Shown: positions 35,810 through 45,677 of the stretch, in pieces
How positions within the stretch are numbered: the first letter of the stretch is position 1
Layout: every line of letters begins with the position of its first letter
NCBI RefSeq assembly: GCF_020379485.1
Contig: NC_063446.1
Location: forward strand, 14,506,471 to 14,570,470
Direction of reading: 5' to 3'
From: Brassica napus
Taxonomy: Eukaryota; Streptophyta; Magnoliopsida; Brassicales; Brassicaceae
DNA length: 64,000 nucleotides
Made by a program: the position numbers and the translations under genes
Notes under the pieces: model-generated
Database searches by the model: none
Told to the model about the DNA's origin: nothing
The model's input: only the letters and a program-made list of their open reading frames with translations

Positions 35810-37257
35810 CTACTCCTCGTCTCCTGCTCCAGATGTTCCTGCATCGTTGGGTCTCTTGGACCTCTTTCTTACCCTGTGTGTACCACTCGAACCCGAACCA
35901 GAGGTGGATGGAGAGTTGTCCCGATGAACTACATCATCCTTTTGGCAACGACACGGCCTGATACGTGAAATGGCAGCCCAGATCTTGTGTAGCATGTCGT
36001 TGTTTGTCTTTATGCTCTGATCTCTCCAATGTTGTTGCTGGCGCGAAGTGGCGTTCGGTGGAAGCTCTTGCAGCTTGTACTGGCTGGAGTCTGATGGGAG
36101 TAGCTGATGGGGTTGTGAATCATCTGGAATGGCTTGTGCAGCCTCATCTTCTCCTTCTTCATCAACCACGCCCTTGCCTTTGGTCTGATATTTTGGCGTG
36201 AAGAAGGATGGCTTGTCTACTAGTGCGGTAGCAGGGGGTAGGAACTCAACTGCAGCCTCTGAAAGTAGAGAAGTGAGACCGATCTGAGGTAGGTGGCAGT
36301 AGAGTGTTTTCTTCGCTCGGTCCTGGAATACGTAGACGTAAGGACCATCCCGATGGATCCTCGAGTGGGGACCAGCTATGAACTCCTTACTTACTAGAGA
36401 AATGACATCCAGGTAGTTCCAAGCAATGTTGTTCGATCTGTCCAGTGCTACCTGCTGGTTCTTGCAGTCTACACCCACATGTCTAAGGATCCGAGTAATC
36501 ACTGCACCAAATCCACATGCATTGCTCTTTTTTTTGGTTACTTTCCCCTTGTATCCTGCTAAGTTTGCGGCCAGCACCGCTCCCATGTTGAAGGCAGTAG
36601 CAGGTGGGAATGTAGAGTTTCCAAATGCCGGTAGCAAATGCCTCACACCTTGGTACAGGAGGCACAACTCCCATTGCGTGACTGATGCGGCTGTGGTTGT
36701 CCCGTATAGCAATGAGCCAATGAGGCGTGTGGCATATCTCAGTACTGGGCTCCGGATAAGTGACTCCTTTGCCTGAGAAGATCTATAAACCCCTGTGCCA
36801 ATCGTTTCCCAGAAGTTCAACAGCTCTGAAGTCCAATAAAGACCAGATGTCCTCTCCCCTGCACTCAATCCAAATAGTCTGCAGAGGTCTGTGAAAGATA
36901 CCTCATAGTATACTTTCTGCACTACGAATGCCAGAAAACCTTCCTGCTGGCTATCATCGGGACGGTGACGTATGCGGATGCTATGAACTGGCGTACCAAC
37001 TCTGGATAAGTGGGTTCGTTGAGGTTGCATAGTTGGCCTAGACCCATGTTCTGGAACAGTCCTTCAATGTCTGCTTGGATTCCCAATATTGTCATCGTCT
37101 CAGGACATCCCAGTTGTGTAGCCGGAACGGCTACCTTCTTCATGTTGTTGTAGTGGGTGGTATCAGACTTATCCCACTTCTTTGGCCTTTGCTTCTCTCG
37201 CTGAGACGAACCCTCTTCTTGTGTGTTCTTCTTTGCTGACATTTTCGTGCGCTTCAT
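35810..37257 (-). pseudogene. Athila ORF1-type gene carried inside the CACTA element
   Basis: Minus-strand gene of about 480 codons in two overlapping frames (37257-36922 and 37030-35810), joined only by a frameshift near 36960-36970. It resembles the Arabidopsis retrotransposon ORF-1 (Athila ORF1) family: a helical N-terminal part ending LGQLCNLNEPTYPELVRQFI, then SFTDLCRLFGLS, LNFWETIGTGVY, VLRYATRLIGSLLYG and WELCLLYQGVRHLLP. The Lys/Arg-rich C-terminus (RVRKRSKRPN) suggests nuclear import. Its role is not known. A possible 5' UTR intron runs from about 37567 (donor) to about 37261 (acceptor just before the ATG), so the gene seems to have its own promoter around 37600-37740. No Athila LTRs flank it. 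It is antisense to and between the two CACTA genes. Confidence 0.75.
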
Positions 37258-37739
37258 TCTCTACAAAATAGAATCATTGCTCTCAACATGGTTATAATCA
37301 ATTAAGAACTCAAAGCAACATGAAAATGAAAAGCGAAATCGAGTTGTGATAAAAAAAAAACCAAATTGAAAAAAATTCTCAATCCCTAAATCATCTCAAA
37401 TCCTGTTCCAAACTCGTTGATCACAGACAATTGTGTTCTATTCCATGTTTAAACATCTGTTTCATGCATATTTGATCAAGGAATCAACACGGAAATAAGA
37501 AATTCACAAAACCCAAAAAATTGCTCAAGAACACGATTTCAGAATGTGGAGATTCGCGGAGTATACCTGTCTTAGGGTGAAGACGAGTGTAGGAATCAGG
37601 TAGAGCTCGAAAAATCAAGTGGAATGGAGCCCAAAATTGTTCAAATCGGATGATTATAGAGAGAGAAAGGGGGGGCGAATTATAGGGGAAATCGGAGGGG
37701 ATGAGAGTTCTAAGGTTTAGATCCAGAAAAGGTCGGGTT

Positions 37740-38400
37740 TTGCCTTATAATTCTGTTTTCCGAACACGCATCGATCGATGCGTTTTTGTTCTATAACGCA
37801 TCGATCGATCACAATCTTACGGCCCGGTCCATCTTTGTAATCGATCGATTTGTTTTTGTTCAGAAACGCATCGATCGATGCGTTTTTAAAAAAACATACA
37901 AGATTTTCCGAGGACATTCCGAGGAAAAATTGAGATTCTCGATCGATCGATGGGATACTCTCATCGATCGATCACAATCTTACGGCCCGGTCCATCTTTG
38001 TAATCGATCGATGCGTTTTTGTTCTATAACGCATCGATCGATGCGTTTTTAAAAAAACATACAAGATTTTCCGAGGACATTCCGAGGAACAATTGAGATT
38101 CTCGATCGATCGATGGGATACTCTCATCGATCGATCACAATCTTACGGCCCGGTCCATCTTTGTAATCGATCGATTTGTTTTTGTTCAAAAACGCATCGA
38201 TCGATGCGTTTTTAAAAAAACATACAAGATTTTCCGAGGACATTCCGAGGAACAATTGAGATTCTCGATCGATCGATGGGATTCTCTCATCGATCGATCA
38301 CAATCTTACGGCCCGGTCCATCTTTGTAATCGATCGATTTGTTTTTGTTCAAAAACGCATCGATCGATGCGTTTATTTAAAAAAAATTACGTTTTGAAAC
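37740..38400. repeat. 163-bp tandem array with ATCGATCGAT palindromes
   Basis: A landmark word (ACAATCTTACGGCCCGG) recurs at 37811, 37974, 38137 and 38300, an exact 163-bp spacing. Each unit carries several ATCGATCGAT palindromes, a TTTTCCGAGGACATTCCGAG segment shared with the CACTA subterminal repeats, and an A-rich run. Units differ by only a few bases. Confidence 0.92.
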
Positions 38401-39000
38401 CCCAAACACTAGTTCCTCGGAATTTCCTCGGAATATTTCGAGGAAATTCCGAGGAAGAAGAGGGTTTCCTCGGAGTTCCCTCGGAATAATCCGAGGAAAT
38501 TCCGAGGAAATAGGGTTTTTAAACTGAAAAAAACGTTTTGCCGTTTGAATAACACCTATATAACCCTTATTAAGTGTCTTACGTTCATTATGAAGACAAA
38601 AATTTGTTCCTTACCGTATAATTAACACTTTTCCGATTGTATGAACGAAATCTCGCAACATAAGACAAACACTTATACCTTTTAATGAACGGTAAAGGGA
38701 ATACTTTCAATTAGTTTTGAAATTTTTTATTTCATGGTTTATGCTCATCTATACAAAGAATCCTCAATGGTATGCATTACAATTGTATAAGAAATGAAAT
38801 ACGGCAAAAAAAATTGATGTTTTGAAACCCCAAACACTAGTTCCTCGGTATTTCCTCGGAATATTCCGAGGAAATTCCGACGGATATTTTACTATCCGTC
38901 GGAATTTCCTCGGAATATTTTCATTTTACCGGGCAAATATTTCGCGAAAATTGAAATTAGAATTCCGACGGAATTCCGACGGATAATATCCGTCGGACCC
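38400..39000. repeat. Internal CACTA-type CCGAGGAA repeats and tnpA promoter
   Basis: Blocks of TTCCTCGGAATTTCC and its complement at about 38412-38510 and 38840-39000, with AT-rich sequence between. The right block lies directly upstream of the tnpA leader, which has a pyrimidine-rich start after a TTTATAACCCC sequence at about 39005. Confidence 0.7.
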
Positions 39001-39138
39001 TAGGTTTTATAACCCCGAGCCACTTCTTCTTCCCCATTTCTTTCTTCTTCCTCTGCGCAAATCCTCTCTTCTCTCCGGCGATTTCCCCCTGAAATCCGAC
39101 GATATCTCCGGCGATCTCCCTCTTCTCTTACACAAATC

Positions 39139-41352
39139 ATGTAAGGACCCTATCCCACTCTCTTAGGTTCTATTTGTTAGGTTTTTGTGTGGTTTTGATA
39201 GATTTTTTTTAGGGTGATTGGTTAGGATTGTGATTTGGTTGTATAATAGGTTTAGCATTGTGATTTGGTTGAATGATTTGTTTTGTTGAATTGATTTAGA
39301 ATTTTTGTATAATTTTTTTTTTCTATTTATAAAATCGATTTTTGTATATAAAATCGATTTTTGTATTTTACAAAACGATTTTTCTATATAAATTCGATTT
39401 TTTGGACTTTACAAAAAAAAAATTTCTATATAATTTCAATTTTTTGGATTTTACAAAACATTTTAAATATCTATAAAACTTTTTTTGTGATTAAAAATTA
39501 TTATTTGGGATTTAAAAATATTTTTAATAGATATATATTATTAAAACTATTTTTTTGTAATTATTAAACTATTTTTATTTATTACAACTATTTTTTGTTT
39601 ATTAGAACTATTTTTATATAATTATTAAAAAATTTAAATATATATAAATCTTTTTTTGTGATTAAATTATTTGGATATTTTAAAAAAAAAAATTAATTTA
39701 TATATTTCTGTATTTATTAAATATATTTTTTAAATTTACAGGTCTCATGATGATCAGACCCGGCCTCGACAGCGTCGTGGTCGTGGTGGTACGGGGAGCC
39801 AGTCTCGGGATTCCAGCCATTTTCAGGATTCCCCTTCGCCCCACAGCTCCAACCATACATCTCCCTCTGCTGCACCCGCTCCTGCTCCTCTCGCTCCCGC
39901 TGCTGCATCCGCTCCTGTTCATCCGGGTCCTCCGGGAGTGATGCGTGTTGCGGAGTTGGTTCAACAGCCCGGTCGTGACTATCTTCCGTATCTCACTCCG
40001 TATCCACATGGACGGGGTCAAACATGGGAATTAAACATTTTTTTTTCTTTAAATTTGGATTCATTATTAACCATTTGTTCTTTTAATAAGGTTCAACCGA
40101 TCCGGGAACGGGATCAGCGCATGGATCAACCGTATGATGTACTCGGCCCTCGACAGTGGACATCCGACTTTCACTCACTTCCCAACCGACAAGCAGGTTC
40201 TGTGGTTTCGTTAGTTTGCGGTAAGTATTCTAATTTTTTACTTATATTTTTAATCTTTAATATAAATTTTCTACTAATTGTGTTTTTTTTCAGCAAGAGT
40301 TCAACTGGAATTCCGATGAGACGCTCTTTATCTATCACCACTTCGTCCATAAAGTAATGGACAACTATGGGAAGCAGATCCACGAGTGGAAGAAGAAGTG
40401 GGAAATCAATAAGGTTCGATTTAATTTATTAAACCATTTTTTAATTTATTAAACTATTTTTTAATTTATTAAATTTTTTTTCTTTTTATTAAAAGGTCCC
40501 AAAGTCGATGAACGACACGGTCTGGAAGGAGTTGTGTGCGCATTGGGATAAGGAAGAGACGAAAGAAACTTCTTCCACCAACTCCACCAACCGCAAGAGC
40601 GACCGTAAAGGGAAGGGCATCTACAAGCATAACTTGGGTGCTCAATCTATTGCCACTCTCGGAGATCGCATGGTAAGTTCAACCGCTTTTTCTTCAATTA
40701 TTTGAGTTTCAGAATTTAAATTTATTGTGCATTTCTTCTAATTTCTAATGTTTCTTTAATTTATGTTTTTTTTTCAAGGCGGAAGAAAATGATGGCGAGC
40801 CGGTTGATGATCTCGCCCTAATGAGGAGGGCGTATACCAACAAGAAGACCGGCCAGATTGATGACGGTCTTGTGAGGGACGTGGTCGACCTGGTCCAAAC
40901 TCAGGTGGTAGACGAAGTGTCTCAGCTTCAAACCGAGGATGACGCTTCGACGGCTTCGACCAACTTGTCCCGGTTTCGAATCAACGAAATCGTTGAATCC
41001 GTAAGTTCTTTGTTTTTAAAAGTTCAATTCATTTATTTCTTGGTTTAAATTTCTAAATTTGGCTTTTTCTATTCAGTCGGTTCCAAAGAAGAAGGGACGT
41101 TTGGTCGGTTTGGGTCGTCGCACCCGGTCGGTTCCCCCTTCTTCTGCACCACCGCCCTTCGTTGATCCAGAAATACTTACGGCCCAGTTGAAGGACAAAG
41201 ATGATCGTATATCTTTGTTAGAGACCCAGATGGCGGCTCAACAGGCGGGCTATGAGGCACAGAGGAGGCTGAACCAGCAAATGATGGAGATGATGGAGAT
41301 GATGCAGAGGATGTACCCGAACGAGGTGTTCCCGGACGTGCCAGACCCGTAG
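39139..41352 (+). pseudogene. CACTA tnpA-like gene (Transposase_24 type), inactivated
   Basis: Coding exons read 39139-39140, 39742-40026, 40091-40220, 40294-40413, 40496-40672, 40779-41000 and 41077-41352, summing to 404 codons. The start codon itself is split: exon 1 ends in AT and exon 2 begins with G. The N-terminus is Arg/Gly- and then Pro/Ala-rich. The middle holds the plant transposase (Ptta/En/Spm) region with the helical DNA-binding stretch [40 protein letters not shown] and [19 protein letters not shown]. The C-terminus is a predicted coiled coil (LKDKDDRISLLETQMAAQQA) ending in a Met-rich tail. TnpA-type proteins bind subterminal repeats. Two defects are seen: the donor after exon 2 is GG instead of GT (40027-40028), and exon 3 has an in-frame TAG where the frame otherwise continues WFR-FAQEF (about 40211-40213). 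Confidence 0.85.
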
Positions 41353-41504
41353 TTTTTTTTTTTCCACAAACTCGGAATGTTTTATTTTTATTTGTGAAAC
41401 TTTGAATATTAATTAATATGATTTCAATTTTACTTTTAATTTCATATTTTCGAATTTAAATTTCAGAAATTTTATTTTTTAAAAAAAATTAATATTTTTT
41501 ACAT

Positions 41505-41635
41505 TCCGAGGAAATTAATTATATTTTTCACTTGATCGATCGATGCGTTTTTTAAAAAAGGTTCGGGCTATACCGAGGGACAGGTTCCTCTGTTTATTCT
41601 GAGGAACTTTTCCCTCGGTATATTCCGAGGGACAT
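41505..41635. repeat. CACTA right-hand subterminal repeat remnant
   Basis: A few copies of CCGAGG words (ATTCCGAGGAAATT, TTCCCTCGGTATATTCCGAG) and one GATCGATCGATGCG word. The array is much shorter than the left one and is not followed by an inverted CACTA terminus. Confidence 0.65.
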
Positions 41636-41659
41636 CTGCTAAGTCTTAAAATTTGCTAA

Positions 41660-41878
41660 GTTAATTCTCTTATGGCTCTTGGGCAGTTGGTAGTCTTTTA
41701 TAGATTAAGTTTCAGCTTGGATCCTTTTGTTTTGTTTGCCGTAAGTTGTCCCGGTGTGGGTTCTAGTTGCCCCTTCATGTGGGCTTTTGTGTCTGGGGAT
41801 TGTTCATGCATCCGCCAGTTTACGTATTGAATCATGTATGTTTCTTTTGAATGATAAGTATTTTTCCTGGGAAAAAAA
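41660..41878 (+). mobile_element. LINE 3' end with poly(A)
   Basis: About 220 bp of LINE-like 3' sequence (GTTGCCCCTTCATGTGGGC, GGGGATTGTTCATGC) ending in a run of A at 41871-41878. I take it as the far end of the LINE whose 5' part lies at 30645-31478. The LINE coding region is missing between them. Confidence 0.55.
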
Positions 41879-41879
41879 A

Positions 41880-44397
41880 GTTACATTTGTTTTTTTTGTT
41901 AGCCATTCTATATTTTAGAATAAATCAGTACTTTCCCATAGATGAGGAATTACTTTGGTCTGGATAGTATTTAGCCAGTGAATGATGAGACTTTCAAATA
42001 AAATCTAGAATTCCATTTAGACAAGCATCAGATTAGTCTAGTTAGAGATCCAGTTGTTTTAGAGGTTCAATCATCTATGTTTGAAATAGATACGTTTGAT
42101 GGACGATAAACATTATGTTTGAAATTTTTGGAAATAGTAAAATTACAATAACAGAACAGTAAAATAAAAAGAGATACTGAAAATAAAAGAACATTAGATA
42201 TTTTTAACAGGTATTTAGCTTTAAACGGAAAAGAAACATTTCAATGATCTTAAACTTTATCAACTTATCTTTAAACGATATAATAGTTAATAGACGACAA
42301 AAGTTACAAAGTTTTAGTTAGCCCTAATCAGTCCATGTTTTGTTTTTGGTTAAAATACCAATCCAAGTTAATAATTGCGCAACAATAGACTCAACTGAAT
42401 AACTTACAACGCAAGGTGATTAAAGGAACGCCACTATCGTCCGACGGCTGTAAGCCTGTGAAACACGGCTGAATGTGTGGATAATTGAAAACATATCCTT
42501 ATAATGTAATAGCTATATTGCATTGTTGCCACCTTTGGGTCTATACATATACATACTCAAGTATTTTGGCCAATGGATGATGAAACTTCAAATAAAATCT
42601 ATAATATAGCAGACCAATTATATGCTGCCATGATTTTATTTGTTGCCACCTGAAGTTGGATGCTCGAAAATGCATGTGCGCATATGCTGATCCGATGTGA
42701 ATCTGTTTTACCTTCATCATCACCTCCATCAGCAATCAAATTTCATTATCATCAATTGTTTTTAAGAAAACCTATTCTGTTTTTTTAAAACACTAGTCAA
42801 ATTATTGATTTCATCATCATATAATATTACCTGATGAATAGTTTCACGAACAACGATTTCTTCTTGTAGCCTTTCCCGCAACACATGACTACAACGAATC
42901 TGCTTACCCTAGACTTGGTATAAAAACCTTTAAACTTTGATCACTAGACTATAATGCTTTCACAACTATTATGTTTAATTAAACATTAATATATGTACCT
43001 ATGTACAAATAACATTCTGATATATATATATATATATGTATATATCATTTATAAAAGAATATTCTGGTAATGATTTTGGCCATTTGGGGTCTTTTTGGTT
43101 TGCCTGACACTTAAAACTTACTCTATTCTTTTCTCATGTAATTCTTTTTTCATCATTGTATATGTTACGCAAGAACTATTTACTTTTAGTCAAATTTGAA
43201 TTTCGGTCCCTTCATACTTCACTGAAATAACGTTTGAGATACTAAAGTAACTCTAAACAAGTCATGGTAGTTTAATCTATACTATTATTTGTGAAATCTA
43301 ACGTTAAAAGTTATACTGGTTAAATACATTGATACCTTTAATAAATAATTAATTTAGTTTTATTTGTTTTTATATAATTAATCATTAAACGTGAATTAAT
43401 TATAATAAAATATTAAAAAACGTTTTTGACAAAAAGAAATTCATGTCTAGTGTATTATTATTTAGTAAAAATCGAAATTCTGAATTAAAAAATCTTGAAA
43501 TAGACAAGTTTATATATAAGCCATAGATAAACATAATGAAAGATCTTGATAATTAATGAAAAAAGAAAAAAAAAACACAACCAAAATTGTATATAAAGAG
43601 ATTTCTACAATATTTACATAACATGATATAGATTCTGATTTTTATAAAATAATAATAAAATATATATATATATGTTTTGTGAAAAAACTGCATCATATAT
43701 AAATAGTTTTATGTCAAATTTGTTATAGATTAAATAAGTATATGACAATAAATTATTTTGTTGGTCTTTAAATTTATAATATATTTATTAATAAATATTA
43801 GTAAGATAATTATGTCTGTACGACGGAAAAAATACCTAGTTATTATTTCAAATGAAATACTCTACGATAATTTTCCAGGTTATTACCCTATTGAGCTAGA
43901 GATATACTTGGACCTAAAATTCAAAATGGGCCTGCTTGAAAACAAAAAGAAGCGTAGTGATGCGATTCCATAGTCTTTTTTTTCTAAACAAAAAGAAGCA
44001 TAGTGATGCGATTCCGTAGTTGGAACTTGGAACCGACCAAACTGAAAAGCTGAGACGTCGAGAAGACACAATGCTCTGGAAGGTCTCCACGTGCTAGTAC
44101 GGAACAACACGTGTCTAAAACCGAGATGATTGGCTTCTTCTCGTTGGCTCAATAACATTAACGTTGATCTATTCCCCACAACCTGAGTCACAATACATCA
44201 TACATCCCTACACGTTTGCAATAACATACTCAACACATCACACACCGCCAGATAATTCTTTCTTTTAGGTTAAAATGTTCGTCAATTATAAAAGCAGAAG
44301 AAAGATCAAAACTCGACAAGAATCATCTAACTATAGTCTTGAAACTAAACTGTGTTCTTGAAAGGTGTTTGTTATTGTTAATTAGCATATAATTACA
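41880..44397. other. AT-rich intergenic DNA with short repeats
   Basis: No gene is supported. A diverged direct repeat lies at about 41967-42012 and 42560-42605 (both with GATGA, CTTTCAAATAAAATCTA or close variants). TA runs occur near 43020-43045 and 43660. A 45-bp tandem duplication sits at 43940-44018. CACGTG G-boxes at about 44089 and 44107, within 310 bp of the LEA start codon, are plausible ABA-response elements for that gene. Confidence 0.5.
43940..44018. repeat. Short tandem duplication upstream of LEA gene
   Basis: Two adjacent copies of AACAAAAAGAAGC(G/A)TAGTG followed by ATGCGATTCC, separated by a T-rich spacer, with one or two base differences. Confidence 0.75.
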
Positions 44398-44976
44398 ATG
44401 GCGTCAGAGCAAGCAAGAAGAGAGAATGTGGTGAAGCAGAGGGAAGTTAAAGTGGAGAAAGACAAAGGGAGAGACAATGGTGTCCATGTTACTCACGCTG
44501 CGACTGAGAGAGGAAGTCATGGAGGCGGAGAAGCTGCTGCTGTGTTCGGACAAGAAGGCCCTGGGAGAGTAGGAGTAGAGCTGACGGGAGAAGGGAGAGA
44601 AGAGTTAGAGAGTGGCGCTCATGGCTTTCATGGAGAGAAAGCACGGCATGCTCAGCTTTTGGCTGCAGGAGGCGAGGAGATAAGAGAAAGGAAAGGTCAG
44701 GTGTCAGTCCGTGGTGGTCGGAGTGCAACTGAGACGGTCACCGAGAAAGGACGGCAAGATAAGGAAAGTGTTGGGAAAGATGCTCAGAAAGCGGCGGATA
44801 TGGGAAAAGCTGCGAAAGATACGGCGAGTGAGAAAGCTCAGAGAGCTTCTGATTACGTGACGGAGAAGGCAAGGGAAACTGGACATGTGGCGGCTCAAAA
44901 AAGGCAAGAGGCAAAGGAACAAGCTGACAGAGGCAAAGATACAGCGGCCGAGAAAGCACGGAGAGCTTCCGAGTAG
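44398..44976 (+). CDS. LEA group 3-like protein, truncated by a nonsense codon
   Basis: Open frame of 192 codons, starting MASEQARRENVVKQREVKV. It is highly hydrophilic, with no Cys and few aromatic residues. The C-terminal third has repeating Ala/Lys/Glu 11-mers (KAADMGKAAKDTASEKAQRA, SDYVTEKARETGHVA) of the LEA_4 type. Such proteins accumulate in late seed development or drought and form amphipathic helices on drying. The TAG at 44974 replaces what looks like the Tyr codon of the next repeat: downstream codons in the same frame (EREKGRETGNTVV) continue the motif for 13 codons to a TAA at 45016-45018. By position the Arabidopsis counterpart is At2g42560, which I recall as far longer (over 600 residues), so most of the repeat region is missing. 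It may still be functional as a short LEA, or be a decaying pseudogene. Confidence 0.75.
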   Translation: MASEQARRENVVKQREVKVEKDKGRDNGVHVTHAATERGSHGGGEAAAVFGQEGPGRVGVELTGEGREELESGAHGFHGEKARHAQLLAAGGEEIRERKGQVSVRGGRSATETVTEKGRQDKESVGKDAQKAADMGKAAKDTASEKAQRASDYVTEKARETGHVAAQKRQEAKEQADRGKDTAAEKARRASE

Positions 44977-45018
44977 GAGAGGGAGAAAGGAAGAGAAACA
45001 GGAAACACGGTGGTTTAA

Positions 45019-45672
45019 AGATTAGTGTGTTTTTTTGGTTTAAAGGGTTTTGTATGTAAATAACAAGCAGCTCTGTTTCAGAAGAATTCTCTAGTAAATA
45101 AAACTTTTCTGTTTCTCTGTTAATTGGTTCGAAGTATGTATTTGTTAGTATGATGGTGATGTACAAGCTTCGTAATTATTTGGTAAGGGAGATTCTCTCT
45201 AGGGTGGTTACATCTTTGAAATTGCTTGCAACTGTGGAAATCAGCAGCAGCAAATTAAAGCAAACTTCGAGGAATTGCTGATCCATCTACCTAACCTACA
45301 TAGATTACAAGTAAACTTATTAGCATAAAGGATATATACACCTTATTATAATTCTGATAAATTTGATAAAGATGATACATCATTATTGGAAAGGCTTGTT
45401 ATTATGCACCACCACAAACATGATACTCAAAGGCAGCATATTTGTGGTTAAAACTTTGTGGTATAGAATCCATGTACGGAGATGGGGTGGTGGACCACGA
45501 TGAAAAATAAATAGTTACAGTATATAACTATTTTTAATTCAAAAGTTCGAGTTTTTTTGGTACTAGTTTTTAAAATGGATTGGAAATATATGATTATAAA
45601 TTTAACTTAATAAGTTTTCTCGATGAATAAATTTAACTATTTACTAGTTTCGATGAACATCCCCAACCTCCC
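45019..45672. other. Intergenic DNA between LEA gene and LTR element
   Basis: LEA 3' untranslated sequence, then AT-rich DNA. No gene is seen. Confidence 0.5.
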
Positions 45673-45677
45673 GTTTC

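Larger units (their letters stand above)
31479..41655 (+). mobile_element. CACTA (En/Spm-type) transposon, right end missing
   Basis: The left end begins ACTACAAGGAAAACAGCGG, a slightly altered CACTACAAGAAAAC-type terminus. Subterminal repeats of the TTCCGAGGAAATTCC and TTCCTCGGAATTTCC type follow at 31500-31810, recur inside at 37900-38510 and 38830-39000, and appear again at 41505-41635. It carries tnpD-like and tnpA-like genes on the plus strand and an Athila ORF1-type gene on the minus strand. No inverted CACTA terminus can be found at the right side, so the element looks truncated and immobile on its own. The right boundary is approximate. Confidence 0.88.

Noticed and set aside
37786..38489. 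Open frames with repeated SIDRWD or SYGPVHLCNR words
   Set aside because: They are read-through of the 163-bp tandem array. The period is not a multiple of three and the frames change from unit to unit.
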